A stretch of 57,379 nucleotides of DNA from Lachnospiraceae bacterium (GTDB lineage: Bacteria; Bacillota; Clostridia; Lachnospirales; Lachnospiraceae), in the NCBI GenBank assembly GCA_017622795.1, contig JAGAQI010000095.1, positions 1 to 57,379 of the forward strand. Reading direction: 5' to 3'. The notes under the pieces were generated by a model that saw nothing but the letters and a program-made list of their open reading frames with translations, ran no database searches and was not told the origin of the DNA. Every line of letters begins with the position of its first letter. Within the stretch, counting starts at the first letter, position 1. This document shows positions 56,670 through 57,379 of this stretch, piece by piece. The translations under genes and the position numbers were made by a program.

Positions 56670-57293
56670 ATGGGCAAGATTTTTGTAGTCATGGGAAAAA
56701 CTTCATCAGGAAAAGATACGGTGTATAAGCGTGTGTTAGTCAGTCTTGGGGCAAGTGCCGGCTGTGCGGCGCCAAAAACCGTTGTCATTTATACTACCCG
56801 CCCGATGCGTCCAGGTGAAACCAACGGCGTGGAGTATTTCTTTGCCACCGAGGATGAACTGCAAAAGCTTCGGGAGGAAGGCAAGGTAATTGAGGAACGC
56901 TGCTTCCATACGGTGCACGGTCCATGGTACTATTTTACGGTAAACGACGGACAAATCGATTTGGAAAATCACAGTTATTTAATGATAAATACGCTGGCGG
57001 GTTTTGAGATGATCCGTGATTACTATAATAAAGAACAGGTTATTCCGGTTTATATCGAAGCCGATGCAAAAGACCGGCTCATCCGCTACATCAACCGGGA
57101 ATCGTTGCAAAAGAATCCGAATTATAAAGAGGTTTGCCGCAGATTCCTGGCAGATGAAGAGGATTTTGCAGAAGAAAAGTTACAACGCCTCGGCATAACA
57201 AAGCGTTATTTCAATAGGGATTTAGACGAATGTTGTAAAGAGATAGAGGCAGACATTGCAGCTCTTTTGGAAGGGGGGCTTGTCGATGGATAA
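56670..57293 (+). CDS. Guanylate kinase-like protein
   Basis: 207 aa. P-loop GKTSSGKDT (residues 9-17), the GMP-binding TTRPMRPGETNGVEYFF stretch and the lid region ADAKDRLIRYINRES. Compared with classic Gmk it has KTSSGKD instead of GPSGxGK and a changed C-terminal part, so it is a guanylate-kinase family member whose substrate is less certain. Its last codons overlap the start of the next gene by 8 bases. Followed by a YaaR-like gene, as seen in related clostridia. Confidence 0.82.
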   Translation: MGKIFVVMGKTSSGKDTVYKRVLVSLGASAGCAAPKTVVIYTTRPMRPGETNGVEYFFATEDELQKLREEGKVIEERCFHTVHGPWYYFTVNDGQIDLENHSYLMINTLAGFEMIRDYYNKEQVIPVYIEADAKDRLIRYINRESLQKNPNYKEVCRRFLADEEDFAEEKLQRLGITKRYFNRDLDECCKEIEADIAALLEGGLVDG

Positions 57294-57379
57294 TAATTTT
57301 GATGTAAAGATAAACCAGATGCAGCAGGTTACCCAGGTGGAGGCAAAGGCTCCGGCGCCACAGCCGTCAGACGGAAGCT
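57286..57379 (+). CDS. YaaR/DUF327-like protein (5' end only)
   Basis: ATG 57286 with AAGGGGGG upstream, open to the window edge. The 31 visible residues (MDNNFDVKINQMQQVTQV...) are a polar N-terminal tail like that of DUF327 proteins in Lachnospiraceae. Identity is a guess from position and the opening; the conserved domain lies beyond the window. Confidence 0.5.
   Translation, partial: MDNNFDVKINQMQQVTQVEAKAPAPQPSDGS

Overview
The window reads as a chromosomal segment beside the replication origin of a low-GC Gram-positive bacterium, most likely a Lachnospiraceae (Clostridia). The evidence is the classic origin-proximal order yidD-yidC-jag-mnmE-mnmG-rsmG ... soj(parA)-spo0J(parB), two perfect 16-bp parS sites, Firmicute-type ribosome binding sites and terminators, and families common in Lachnospiraceae (DUF3881, TSCPD/TIGR03905, DUF4446, DUF212, DUF2812 paired with PadR). 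No dnaA, rpmH or rnpA is visible; they would be expected just left of base 1.

Layout. 1-10.7 kb: membrane insertion, tRNA modification, a DegS/DegU-like two-component pair and chromosome segregation. 10.7-20.8 kb: a run of signalling genes on one strand (GltD-like oxidoreductase, two HD-GYP proteins, two large hybrid histidine kinases, the second fused to a DegV lipid-binding domain), then DUF3881 and TSCPD genes and a 151-bp structured inverted-repeat element. 21-29.3 kb: a lipoprotein, a PadR/DUF2812 pair, a chemotaxis receptor, a DUF212 membrane protein, tRNA-Arg(CCT), an acidic membrane protein with a repeated C-terminal motif, and a minus-strand group of DacF-like carboxypeptidase, thioredoxin and TrmB.

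29.5-40.3 kb: a complete-looking filamentous phage (inovirus) prophage of 10.7 kb, integrated in the 3' half of a tRNA-Lys(CTT) gene between 63-bp direct repeats. It carries a minus-strand repressor and a DUF2726 gene. On the plus strand lie a small early gene, a 59-aa coat-like protein followed by a strong terminator, four signal-peptide or membrane-anchored virion-protein candidates (one with six Cys/Trp repeats), two small membrane proteins, a Zot/pI-type assembly ATPase, a rolling-circle-type initiator, a tyrosine integrase and two small Cys-rich proteins. A hairpin-rich non-coding region ends it. There is no secretin, as expected for a host without an outer membrane. The phage brings its own copy of the tRNA 3' half plus a tRNA terminator whose stem carries compensatory changes. 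This is the most notable system in the window.

40.4-57.4 kb: an MBL-fold hydrolase, an iron-sulfur aldo/keto reductase, two short unexplained genes, then a LacI-regulated locus for galactan and alpha-glucan use (GH53 and GH13 lipoproteins, a sugar-binding lipoprotein, MalF/MalG-like permeases, no ATPase in the locus). A VanR/VanS-like pair follows, with a C39-family peptidase gene preceded by two direct repeats resembling VanR boxes. Last come two small genes, a second identical tRNA-Lys(CTT), a guanylate-kinase-like gene and the start of a YaaR-like gene cut by the window end.

All calls come from reading the sequence; no database search was run.
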